A DNA stretch of 7,636 nucleotides, from assembly GCA_017379255.1 (NCBI GenBank), contig JAFNWZ010000434.1, forward strand, positions 1-7,636. The letters are read 5' to 3'. Shown here piece by piece: positions 1 to 6,038 of the stretch. The DNA comes from Akkermansia sp. GTDB lineage: Bacteria > Verrucomicrobiota > Verrucomicrobiia > Verrucomicrobiales > Akkermansiaceae. The translations under genes were made by a program, and so were the position numbers. The notes under the pieces were generated by a model. It saw only the letters and a program-made list of their open reading frames with translations, had not been told where the DNA came from and ran no database searches. Within the stretch, counting starts at the first letter, position 1. Each line of letters opens with the position of its first letter.

Positions 1-1313
1 AGAGCAAGCCGAAACCCGGCGGCACGATTGTGACCACGCTGAATCTGGAGTGGCAGAAGGCCGCCGAGCAGTCGCTGCGCGATAATACCCTGGGGCGCGG
101 TGCATTCGTGATGATAGATGTCCTTTCCGGCGAGGTGGTGGTGCTGGCTTCCACCCCGAACTTCGACCCGAATGCCTTTATTCCCGCCATTTCGCAGAAA
201 GACTACGATGCGCTGCGCCTGGACCCGAACACCCCGCTGGTTTCCCGCGCCTTTGCCGGTGTGTATCCCCCGGCTTCTACCTTCAAGACCATTACGGTGG
301 CCGCCGGTCTGCGCCATGATGTGATTACCGAGGGAACGTATGTGAACTGCCCGTACAGTGTGCGCATCGGCGGTCATGAATTCAAGAACCACAACAAGTT
401 CTCCGGTTCCATCAACTGTGTGACCGCACTGGTGCTTTCCAACAACCCCTTCATGTACCAGATTGCGGCCACCCGCGAACCCCGCATTGGCGCGGCCCGC
501 CTGTGCGATGTGGCCCGCCGCTTCGGCTATGGTTCCACCACCGGGCTTCCCCTGCCGGATAAGGCGGGCAACGTGCCGACCGAGGCATGGATGCACCGCA
601 ACTACGGACGTGGTTTCATGGCGGGCGACGCGGCTAACATGGCTATCGGCCAGGGGGCGCTGCTGGCCACGCCGCTGCAGGTGGCGCATGGTGTGGCGGG
701 TATTGCCAATGGCTCGTACCTGCCCAAGCTGCAGCTGATTCGCCAGGTGCTGGATAAGGATGGTAACGTGGTCTACCAGTTCACCCCCACCGCCCAGAAT
801 AACCTGCAGGATATGAGCTCTGCCCTCGCCGTGGTGCGCAAGGGGATGAAGGCCGTGGTGAATGGCGGCACGGGCCGCCGCGCTGCCTTGAGCTATGTCT
901 CCAACGCCGGTAAGACTGGTACTGCCCAGTGGGGCCCGCCTTCGCTGGATTGCCGTCTGGCCTGGTTTGCCGGCTTCCTCCCGGCGGATAATCCCCGCTA
1001 TGCATACGCGGCTCTGTATGAAGGCAAACCTCACCAGCGTATTTCCGGTGGTCACATGGCGGCCATGGTGGTCAAGTCCTTCTTCGAGAGCATCAAACCC
1101 AGTATGGAAGAGGAGCTCAACGGCCCCAGCCGCCGGGCGGCAGTGCCGGAGGGAATGGCTGTGCCGGAAGCTGAAGATACTGCCGAGGAGGTAGTGCCTG
1201 AGACTGCTGCTCCTGCGCCTGTTACCCCCGACCCGGAGGCTGTCCGCCAGCGGGAGGAAGCGGAAAGACGCCAGTCCCAGTCCGGCTGGGATGACGGCCG
1301 CTCCCGGAATTGA
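1..1313 (+). CDS. mrdA: Penicillin-binding protein 2 (MrdA-like) transpeptidase, 5'-truncated
   Basis: C-terminal transpeptidase part of a class B penicillin-binding protein, which cross-links peptidoglycan during cell elongation at the outer face of the inner membrane. The frame is open from the window edge (first full codon at nt 3). A GTG at 30 lies inside a conserved stretch (GGTIVTTLNLEWQ) and is not the real start, so the N-terminal anchor and pedestal domain are missing. Catalytic motifs seen: S-T-F-K (nucleophile Ser) at 276-287 within YPPASTFK, S-N-N at 438-446, and K-T-G-T at 912-923. The Ser-to-KTGT distance of about 212 residues matches PBP2. The stretch around 630-690 (GDAANMAIGQG, LLATPLQVA) is typical of PBP2 rather than PBP3/FtsI. 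After the domain comes a Pro/Ala/Glu-rich tail of about 70 residues (1104-1310) that is probably disordered. The usual PBP2 neighbour, rodA, does not follow; a RhuM gene starts 18 nt later. Confidence 0.9.
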   Translation, partial: SKPKPGGTIVTTLNLEWQKAAEQSLRDNTLGRGAFVMIDVLSGEVVVLASTPNFDPNAFIPAISQKDYDALRLDPNTPLVSRAFAGVYPPASTFKTITVAAGLRHDVITEGTYVNCPYSVRIGGHEFKNHNKFSGSINCVTALVLSNNPFMYQIAATREPRIGAARLCDVARRFGYGSTTGLPLPDKAGNVPTEAWMHRNYGRGFMAGDAANMAIGQGALLATPLQVAHGVAGIANGSYLPKLQLIRQVLDKDGNVVYQFTPTAQNNLQDMSSALAVVRKGMKAVVNGGTGRRAALSYVSNAGKTGTAQWGPPSLDCRLAWFAGFLPADNPRYAYAALYEGKPHQRISGGHMAAMVVKSFFESIKPSMEEELNGPSRRAAVPEGMAVPEAEDTAEEVVPETAAPAPVTPDPEAVRQREEAERRQSQSGWDDGRSRN

Positions 1314-1331
1314 TTTATATTCTGCCGCCCG

Positions 1332-2381
1332 ATGAAAGCCCGGAAAGAACCTCCTGCTATTACCCGTAGTTCCGCTGCTGAATATCTTACCTATGTAGCA
1401 TCGGTGGGGGACACTAGTGAGAGTTTTGAAATTCGCTATGCGGATGAGGATATCTGGCTCACTCAGAAAATGCTGGCCAGGTTGTACGGGGTGGAGATTC
1501 CCGCTATCAGCTATCATCTGAAGAAACTTTTTGCCGATGGAGAAATAGATAGAGATTCAGTTATTAAAAATTTTTTAATAACTGCCTCTGATGGGAAGTG
1601 CTATAATACGAAGCATTATAATCTGCAGGCGGTTATTTCCATTGGCTTTAAGGTGGATAATGAGCGCGCGGTTCAATTCCGCAAGTGGGTGAATGGTATA
1701 GCTCATCAGTACACCATCAAAGGCTGGGTGATGGATGATGAGCGTTTGAAGCAAGGCTCGTATCTGACGGATAAATATTTCGATGAACAGCTGGCCCGTA
1801 TCAGGGAAATCCGTGCCAGTGAGCGCCGTTTTTATCAGAAGGTGACAGACTTGTATGCAACGGCAGTGGACTATGACCGGACTGCTGCTGCGACCCGGCG
1901 TTTTTACGCCTCTGTGCAGAACAAGATGCATTATGCTGTGCATGGGCAGACGGCGGCAGAATTAATCGTAAGCCGGGCAGATGCCACACAGCCTCATATG
2001 GGGCTGACTACATGGAAGGATGCTCCGGATGGCAAGATTATCAAAAGTGATGTTGTTGTTGCCAAAAACTATCTATCAGAAGATGAACTGGCGCAGTTGA
2101 ATCGCATGGTAAGTTCATATCTGGACTTTGCGGAAACGATGGCAATGCGCCGTGTTCCGTTGACAATGCAGGATTGGGAAATCCGTCTCAATGCCTTTAT
2201 CAGCATGTTTGAGTATGGTTTGTTGAAGGATGCAGGCAAGGTCACTGCAGAGATTGCCCGTCTGCATGCGGAAACGGAGTTTGAAAAATATCGCATTATT
2301 CAGGACCGCGAGTTTTTGTCGGACTACGACCGTTTTCTGCTGGAACTTGAAGAAAAAGCAAGGGAATGCGGGGAAACGTGA
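1332..2381 (+). CDS. rhuM: RhuM-family protein (virulence RhuM-like, DNA-binding-type N-terminus)
   Basis: A 349-residue protein recognised as the RhuM family, named after a gene in Salmonella pathogenicity island 3; its biochemical role is not established. Residues 33-72 (FEIRYADEDIWLTQKMLARLYG onward to the KKLFADGEI stretch) form the conserved winged-helix/HTH-like entry. They are followed by the family's KHYNLQAVISIGFKV (94-108), FRKW (116-119) and RIREIRASERRFYQKVTDLY (156-175). The C-terminal half has HGQTAAE (204-210), MGLTTW, AKNYL and EFEKYRIIQD. Length is normal for the family and the frame is intact. ATG 1332 is chosen because the leading SSAAEYLTYVA segment recurs in homologues I recall; no Shine-Dalgarno precedes it. 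Sampled lines are about 40-50% G+C with AT-ending codons, against 60-70% in the flanking genes, so recent horizontal acquisition is likely (inference). It could be co-transcribed with the upstream PBP2 gene, since the gap is 18 nt and no promoter is evident there. Confidence 0.9.
   Translation: MKARKEPPAITRSSAAEYLTYVASVGDTSESFEIRYADEDIWLTQKMLARLYGVEIPAISYHLKKLFADGEIDRDSVIKNFLITASDGKCYNTKHYNLQAVISIGFKVDNERAVQFRKWVNGIAHQYTIKGWVMDDERLKQGSYLTDKYFDEQLARIREIRASERRFYQKVTDLYATAVDYDRTAAATRRFYASVQNKMHYAVHGQTAAELIVSRADATQPHMGLTTWKDAPDGKIIKSDVVVAKNYLSEDELAQLNRMVSSYLDFAETMAMRRVPLTMQDWEIRLNAFISMFEYGLLKDAGKVTAEIARLHAETEFEKYRIIQDREFLSDYDRFLLELEEKARECGET
1560..1582. repeat. Perfect AT-rich inverted repeat inside the RhuM gene
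   Basis: Two 11-nt arms, GTTATTAAAAA (1560-1570) and TTTTTAATAAC (1572-1582), are exact reverse complements around a single central T. The element encodes residues V77-I-K-N-F-L-I-T84, just after the HTH-like region. Such a site could be an operator for a dimeric DNA-binding protein, or a by-product of the conserved peptide VIKNFLITA encoded with AT-rich codons. The symmetry is directly visible; any function is unproven. Confidence 0.6.
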
Positions 2382-2392
2382 TTTTTTTTTTT
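2382..2392. repeat. 11-nt T homopolymer between rhuM stop and promoter region
   Basis: Eleven consecutive T residues directly follow the rhuM stop codon. No strong GC-rich stem precedes the tract, so it is not a convincing intrinsic terminator. It ends inside the candidate upstream -35 box (TTGAGC, 2391-2396) and so sits where an AT-rich UP element would lie. Homopolymers of this length can vary by slippage. Confidence 0.5.
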
Positions 2393-2419
2393 GAGCAAAA
2401 GGCCGCGGCGGTGTAGAAT
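2391..2419 (+). promoter_or_regulatory. Candidate sigma70-type promoter P1 for the efflux operon
   Basis: TTGAGC at 2391-2396 (4 of 6 matches to TTGACA) and TAGAAT at 2414-2419 (5 of 6 matches to TATAAT) are separated by exactly 17 nt, with a T-tract immediately upstream. Predicted start of transcription is near 2426, giving a leader of about 80 nt before the macA GTG. That leader would contain a T6 run (2428-2433) and a 5-bp hairpin (2455-2467). Prediction only. Confidence 0.4.
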
Positions 2420-2454
2420 CGGTGCGGTTTTTTCGTATATAGTTAGTAGGAATA

Positions 2455-2467
2455 CTGCCGCTGGCAG
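2455..2467 (+). other. Small hairpin between the two candidate promoters
   Basis: CTGCC (2455-2459) pairs with GGCAG (2463-2467) around a GCT loop, giving a 5-bp stem that ends just before the TTGACA box at 2469. It is short enough to be chance. If transcription begins at P1 it would form in the leader RNA. As DNA it is a small palindrome abutting the P2 -35 element, where a regulator could bind. Confidence 0.3.
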
Positions 2468-2468
2468 C

Positions 2469-2498
2469 TTGACACAGGAACTTAAATTAGTTTATATA
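2469..2498 (+). promoter_or_regulatory. Candidate promoter P2 abutting the macA start codon
   Basis: A perfect TTGACA -35 box lies at 2469-2474. The -10 is ambiguous because of an alternating AT run: TTATAT at 2492-2497 (17-nt spacer) or TATATA at 2493-2498 (18-nt spacer). Either places the transcription start near 2503-2507, on or beside the macA GTG at 2506, so the mRNA would be leaderless or nearly so. An in-frame TAG at 2488-2490 prevents the coding region from starting further upstream. Confidence 0.5.
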
Positions 2499-2505
2499 TA
2501 GTACC

Positions 2506-3915
2506 GTGAATGCGATTTTAAAGTGGGGTGGTGCAGCCCTTATCTGCGCCGGTGGTGCCGGAATCTGGTATTTCTCTGGCGATGAAGCCGTGGCTCAGCA
2601 GCAGTTCCGCACGGTTGCAGTGGCGCAGGATGACTTTGTGAGCAAGGTGCAGGCCACTGGCACACTGGAGCCCCAGGAGCTGGTGGACGTGGGTGCCCAG
2701 GTAACGGGTGAGATTAAGGAATTCGGCGTGGATATTGATGGCCGCCCGGTGGATTACGGCAGCGAGGTGAAGGCCGGGCAGCTGCTTGCCCGCATCGACG
2801 ACACCATCGTGGAGCTGGATATCAAGCGCGCTGAAGCGCAGGTTTCGCAGGCTCAGGCACAGATTCTTTCGTCCGATGCATCGGTTTCCCAGGCCAAGGC
2901 TTCCATCTCCCAGGCCACGGCCAATAAGAACAAGGCCGACCGCGACCTGGCACGCGCCAAGAATCTGGGCGTGGGCGATGCGCTCTCCCAGATGCAGTAT
3001 GACCAGTATGTGAATGCCGCCGAGATTGCCGCCGCGAACCTGGAGAGCGCCACGGCACAGCTGCAGACGGCTGAGGCCCAGCAGGCCAGCGCGCTGGCCC
3101 AGCTGCAGAGCGCCGAGGCCCAGCTGGAAAGCGAGCTGCGTAACCGCGATTACACCCGCATTTCCACCCCGGTGGATGGCACGATTGTGGTGCGCCAGGT
3201 GAATGTGGGGCAGACGGTGGTGAGCAGCATGAATGCCACGACGCTTTTCCTAGTGGCGCGCGATTTGAGCAAGATGCAGATCTGGGCCAGCGTGAACGAG
3301 GCTGATATTGCCAAGGTGAAGCCGGGGCAGGCGGTGCAGTACACGGTGGATGCCCTGCCGAATGAAAGCTTTACCGGCACGGTGAACAAAATCCGCCCGA
3401 ACGCCACCATGAGCTCCAATGTGGTGACCTACATCGTGGAAGTGGACATTGAGAACCCGGAACGCAAGCTGCTGCCCTACATGAGCGCCAATGTGAACTT
3501 CATCGTGAAAGAGGTGAAGGATGTGCTGCTGGTGCCGGATGCTGCCTTTGATTTCCGCCCCATGCCGGAGCAGATAGACGAAAGCGCCCGTGGCAAGCAG
3601 CGCGGCCCGCGTGCCGAGGGTGAGGTGCGTCCCTCCATCGTGTGGCGCAAGGTGAGCGATACCACGGTGGCCCCGGTGCGCGTCATCAAGGGCGATTCCG
3701 ACGGCACGCGCAGCATGGTGACCGTGCTGGAGGGCGAAACCCTCAATGCCGGTGATGAACTGGTGACGGGTGTTTCCGTTGCCATGCCCAAGGCTGCCGC
3801 CGGTGGTAAGCAGGGTGGCCTCTTCGGCATGAACGGCCCGCAGCGCCGCCAGCGCGGCACGGGCGGGGCTGCTGCCAAGCCCGGCCAGGTGGATAAGGGC
3901 GGTTTCCGTCCCTGA
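2506..3915 (+). CDS. macA: MacA-like periplasmic adaptor (membrane fusion protein) of an ABC efflux pump
   Basis: Periplasmic adaptor bridging an inner-membrane MacB-type transporter to a TolC-type outer-membrane tunnel. The 469 residues contain an N-terminal membrane anchor (about 4-23) with no lipobox, split lipoyl/biotinyl halves (about 57-106 and 212-245), a long Ala/Gln-rich coiled-coil hairpin (about 107-211), a beta-barrel (about 250-340, DLSKMQIWASVNEADIAKV) and a membrane-proximal domain (about 340-425). The hairpin tip has R150-x3-L154-x6-S161, matching the R-L-T motif by which MacA/AcrA-type adaptors dock on TolC. It is about 100 residues longer than E. coli MacA, owing to a charged insert (about 352-377) and a Gly/Arg/Lys-rich C-terminal tail (about 428-469). 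GTG 2506 is the only workable start: an in-frame TAG at 2488 lies upstream, and no plausible start codon follows before the anchor. It is the first gene of a four-gene operon; the ATPase follows after 24 nt. Substrate unknown. Confidence 0.9.
   Translation: MNAILKWGGAALICAGGAGIWYFSGDEAVAQQQFRTVAVAQDDFVSKVQATGTLEPQELVDVGAQVTGEIKEFGVDIDGRPVDYGSEVKAGQLLARIDDTIVELDIKRAEAQVSQAQAQILSSDASVSQAKASISQATANKNKADRDLARAKNLGVGDALSQMQYDQYVNAAEIAAANLESATAQLQTAEAQQASALAQLQSAEAQLESELRNRDYTRISTPVDGTIVVRQVNVGQTVVSSMNATTLFLVARDLSKMQIWASVNEADIAKVKPGQAVQYTVDALPNESFTGTVNKIRPNATMSSNVVTYIVEVDIENPERKLLPYMSANVNFIVKEVKDVLLVPDAAFDFRPMPEQIDESARGKQRGPRAEGEVRPSIVWRKVSDTTVAPVRVIKGDSDGTRSMVTVLEGETLNAGDELVTGVSVAMPKAAAGGKQGGLFGMNGPQRRQRGTGGAAAKPGQVDKGGFRP
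2842..2925 (+). repeat. 14-residue tandem repeat in ascending arm of adaptor hairpin
   Basis: Encodes two consecutive 14-residue units, VSQAQAQILSSDAS (113-126) and VSQAKASISQATAN (127-140). Fourteen residues equals two heptads, so this looks like a duplicated coiled-coil segment. The protein match is partial beyond the VSQA core, so the repeat is older or more diverged than the one in the descending arm. Confidence 0.5.
3055..3138 (+). repeat. 14-residue tandem repeat in descending arm of adaptor hairpin
   Basis: Two 42-nt units encode AQLQTAEAQQASAL (184-197) and AQLQSAEAQLESEL (198-211). At DNA level, 3058-3081 and 3100-3123 are near-identical 24-mers (CAGCTGCAGA then GAGGCCCAG). The period equals two heptads, as in the ascending arm, consistent with balanced lengthening of both helices of the hairpin. 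Confidence 0.6.
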
Positions 3916-3939
3916 GTATCATACCCGCAAGTTCAAGCC

Positions 3940-4647
3940 ATGATTGAACTGAAAGATATCACAAAAGTCTACCATCTGGGTGAGATTGACCTGCCGGTGC
4001 TCAAGGGGATTTCCCTGCGCATTGAGGATGGTGAGTTCGTGTCGCTCACCGGGGCATCCGGCTCTGGCAAATCCACCCTCATGAATATTCTGGGCTGTCT
4101 GGACCGTCCGACCAGCGGTGAATTCTGGATTGACGGCCACAACGTGGCCGGCCTGAATGCCAATGAGCGCGCCCTGCTGCGCAACAGGCGTATCGGCTTT
4201 GTGTTCCAGAACTTCAACCTGCTGGCGCGTACCTCCGCGCTGGAAAATGTGATGATGCCGGCCTATTATTACCACCCGGCCAAGAGCACCGCAGAAATCC
4301 GCAAACGCGCGCTGGAGCTCATTGAGCTGGTGGGGCTCACGGAACGCATGCACCACACCCCGGCGCAGCTTTCCGGCGGCCAGCAGCAGCGCGTGGCCAT
4401 TGCCCGCTCCCTTATCAACAACCCCGGTATCCTGCTGGCAGACGAACCCACCGGCAGCCTGGATTCTGCCACCTCTGTAGAGGTGATGAACATGTTCCGC
4501 GAACTGAACCGCAAGCTGGGTATCACGGTCATCATCGTGACGCATGACCCCAAGATTGCCGCTTTCACCGACCGCGCCATCAACATGTGCGACGGCCTGA
4601 TTCTCGACGGCGTATCGGATGAACTCACAGCCACCCTCCAGAAATGA
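3940..4647 (+). CDS. MacB/LolD-type ABC transporter ATPase
   Basis: Cytoplasmic ATP-binding subunit, 235 residues, the standard length for the LolD/MacB-type family. All motifs are present: Walker A GASGSGKS at 38-45, Q-loop Gln90 (FVFQNFNLLAR), signature LSGGQQQ at 144-150, Walker B ILLADEP with catalytic Glu169, D-loop GSLD (172-175) and switch His202 (VTHD). It is expected to dimerise and power the permease encoded next. E. coli MacB carries this domain and the permease in one chain; here they are separate. The stop overlaps the permease start in an ATGA (4644-4647), so translation is probably coupled and stoichiometric. The ATG lies 24 nt after the adaptor stop with no Shine-Dalgarno. Family assignment is firm. 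LolD (lipoprotein release) is less likely than MacB because an adaptor and an outer-membrane factor flank it. Confidence 0.95.
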   Translation: MIELKDITKVYHLGEIDLPVLKGISLRIEDGEFVSLTGASGSGKSTLMNILGCLDRPTSGEFWIDGHNVAGLNANERALLRNRRIGFVFQNFNLLARTSALENVMMPAYYYHPAKSTAEIRKRALELIELVGLTERMHHTPAQLSGGQQQRVAIARSLINNPGILLADEPTGSLDSATSVEVMNMFRELNRKLGITVIIVTHDPKIAAFTDRAINMCDGLILDGVSDELTATLQK

Positions 4648-6011
4648 AGTTTAACACCTTATTAGTAACCTGCCTGAAAGCCCTGGTGCGCAATCCCATG
4701 CGCGCTGCGCTCACGGTGCTGGGTATTGTGATTGGTATCGCCGCCGTGGTGGCCATCATGGAGATTGGTGAGGGTTCCAAGAAGCAGGTGGCCGACAAAT
4801 TCTCCTCCATGGGCACGAATGTGATTACCGTGAGCGGAGCTTCGGTGAGCACAGCCGGTGTGAATACCGGGCAGGGCGGGCGTGCCTCGCTCTATGCAAC
4901 CGATGCCGATGCCCTCGTGAAAGACTGCCCGGAGTTTGTGAAAGCCGCTTCCCCGGTGGTTCGTGCCAGCGGGCAGGTGATTGTGGGTAATCAGAACTGG
5001 AGTCCCCGCTCCATCATGGGTGGCAATGAGCAGTACTTCTCCATCGAAGGCTGGAAAGTGGCCAGCGGCTCCGCTTTCACCAGAAAGCAGGTGGAAGAAG
5101 CCAGCCGCGTGTGCCTTATCGGCAGCACGATTGCCAAGGAACTCTATGCTGATACTGACCCCATCGGCCAGGATATCCGCGTGAAGGACGTGGTGTTCAC
5201 CGTCATTGGCGTGCTGGAGAGCAAGGGGGCTGACGGCATGGGCAATGACCAGGACGACTGCCTGATTCTGCCCTGGACCAGCATCCGCACCCGCCTGATG
5301 GGCTCCAGCGGCTCGGCCGTGATTTCCAAGGGCGGGGCGGCTAACAGCGCCAAGGTGTCTTCCACAGATACGTTCCCCACTTCCTCAGTAAGCTTTTATC
5401 CCGGTTGTGATATCCAGCCCTACACGAATGCCCCGCACCCGCTGCGCACGCGCACGGTGGATTCCATCGCCGTGCAGATTTACGATGGCAAGGAACCCGG
5501 CCCGGCCATGGATGCCATGACCCCGGTGCTGCGCCGCCAGCATGACCTGGAGCCCGGTGTGCTGGATGACTTCAACCTGCGCGACCGCTCCCAGTTCGTG
5601 AAAATGATGACCGATACCACCTCCACCATCAGCAGCCTGCTCATTTCTGTGGCCATGATTTCGCTGGTTGTGGGCGGCGTGGGCATCATGAACATCATGA
5701 TGGTATCCGTCACCGAGCGCACGCGTGAAATCGGTCTGCGTATGGCCGTGGGCGCCCGCCCTCGCGATATCATGTGGCAGTTCCTTCTGGAGGCCATTCT
5801 GCTCTGCACCATCGGCGGCATCATCGGCATTGCCGTGGGGCGCATCGCCTCGGGCATTGTGAGCCAGCAGATGGGCTGGCCGGTTTCCACTTCGGTTTCC
5901 GCTATGATTCTTTCTGTATCGGTGGCCGCCATCATCGGCATCGTGTTCGGCTGGTATCCGGCCTGGAAAGGCTCCCGCCTCGATCCCATTGATGCTTTGC
6001 GCCACGAATAA
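4644..6011 (+). CDS. MacB/FtsX-type ABC transporter permease
   Basis: Inner-membrane permease of 455 residues with the MacB four-helix plan: TM1 about 21-40, a large periplasmic core domain (about 41-328), then TM2 about 329-352, TM3 about 379-403 and TM4 about 417-437. The conserved block after TM2 (GGVGIMNIMMVSVTERTREIG, then RMAVGARPRDI) is the FtsX/MacB signature and contains the coupling region that contacts the ATPase. The C-terminus LDPIDALRHE is also typical. It acts as a mechanotransmitter, driving substrate from the periplasm through the adaptor and tunnel rather than across the inner membrane (known for MacB). Compared with E. coli MacB there is an extra Ser/Thr-rich stretch of about 45 residues at about 221-268, before VDSIAVQIYDG. 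It starts within the ATPase stop codon (ATGA), and the tunnel gene follows 27 nt later. Confidence 0.93.
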   Translation: MKFNTLLVTCLKALVRNPMRAALTVLGIVIGIAAVVAIMEIGEGSKKQVADKFSSMGTNVITVSGASVSTAGVNTGQGGRASLYATDADALVKDCPEFVKAASPVVRASGQVIVGNQNWSPRSIMGGNEQYFSIEGWKVASGSAFTRKQVEEASRVCLIGSTIAKELYADTDPIGQDIRVKDVVFTVIGVLESKGADGMGNDQDDCLILPWTSIRTRLMGSSGSAVISKGGAANSAKVSSTDTFPTSSVSFYPGCDIQPYTNAPHPLRTRTVDSIAVQIYDGKEPGPAMDAMTPVLRRQHDLEPGVLDDFNLRDRSQFVKMMTDTTSTISSLLISVAMISLVVGGVGIMNIMMVSVTERTREIGLRMAVGARPRDIMWQFLLEAILLCTIGGIIGIAVGRIASGIVSQQMGWPVSTSVSAMILSVSVAAIIGIVFGWYPAWKGSRLDPIDALRHE

Positions 6012-6038
6012 TTTCAACTCTTGTATTTTCCTGATAAG

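Noticed and set aside
30..32. GTG at 30 as the start of the PBP gene
   Set aside because: The frame is open to the window edge and the residues before it (KPKPGGTI) continue the conserved PBP2 sequence, so this is a truncated gene.
1575..1943. 122-codon minus-strand open frame inside the RhuM gene
   Set aside because: The plus-strand RhuM protein is full length and conserved, and the antisense product has no recognisable features.
2382..2433. Intrinsic terminator for rhuM (T11 tract, or CCGC...GCGG followed by T6)
   Set aside because: No solid stem precedes the T11 tract, and the CCGC/GCGG stem has only 4 bp with a 17-nt loop. Promoter function explains the region better.
2536..2550. Lipobox at the adaptor N-terminus (ALIC)
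   Set aside because: The residues before Cys14 (A-L-I) do not fit a lipobox, and the hydrophobic stretch continues past it, so it is a membrane anchor.
3919..4545. 208-codon minus-strand open frame opposite the ATPase
   Set aside because: The plus strand has every ABC ATPase motif in order; the antisense translation shows no family features.
4640..4650. Frameshift breaking a fused MacB into two pieces
   Set aside because: The ATPase ends at normal LolD/MacB length, the permease begins with a normal N-terminus, and ATGA overlaps are common in operons. Both are intact genes.
6021..6023. TTG at 6021 as the start of the tunnel protein
   Set aside because: ATG 6039 gives a textbook lipoprotein signal with Cys17; the TTG would add MYFPDK ahead of it.
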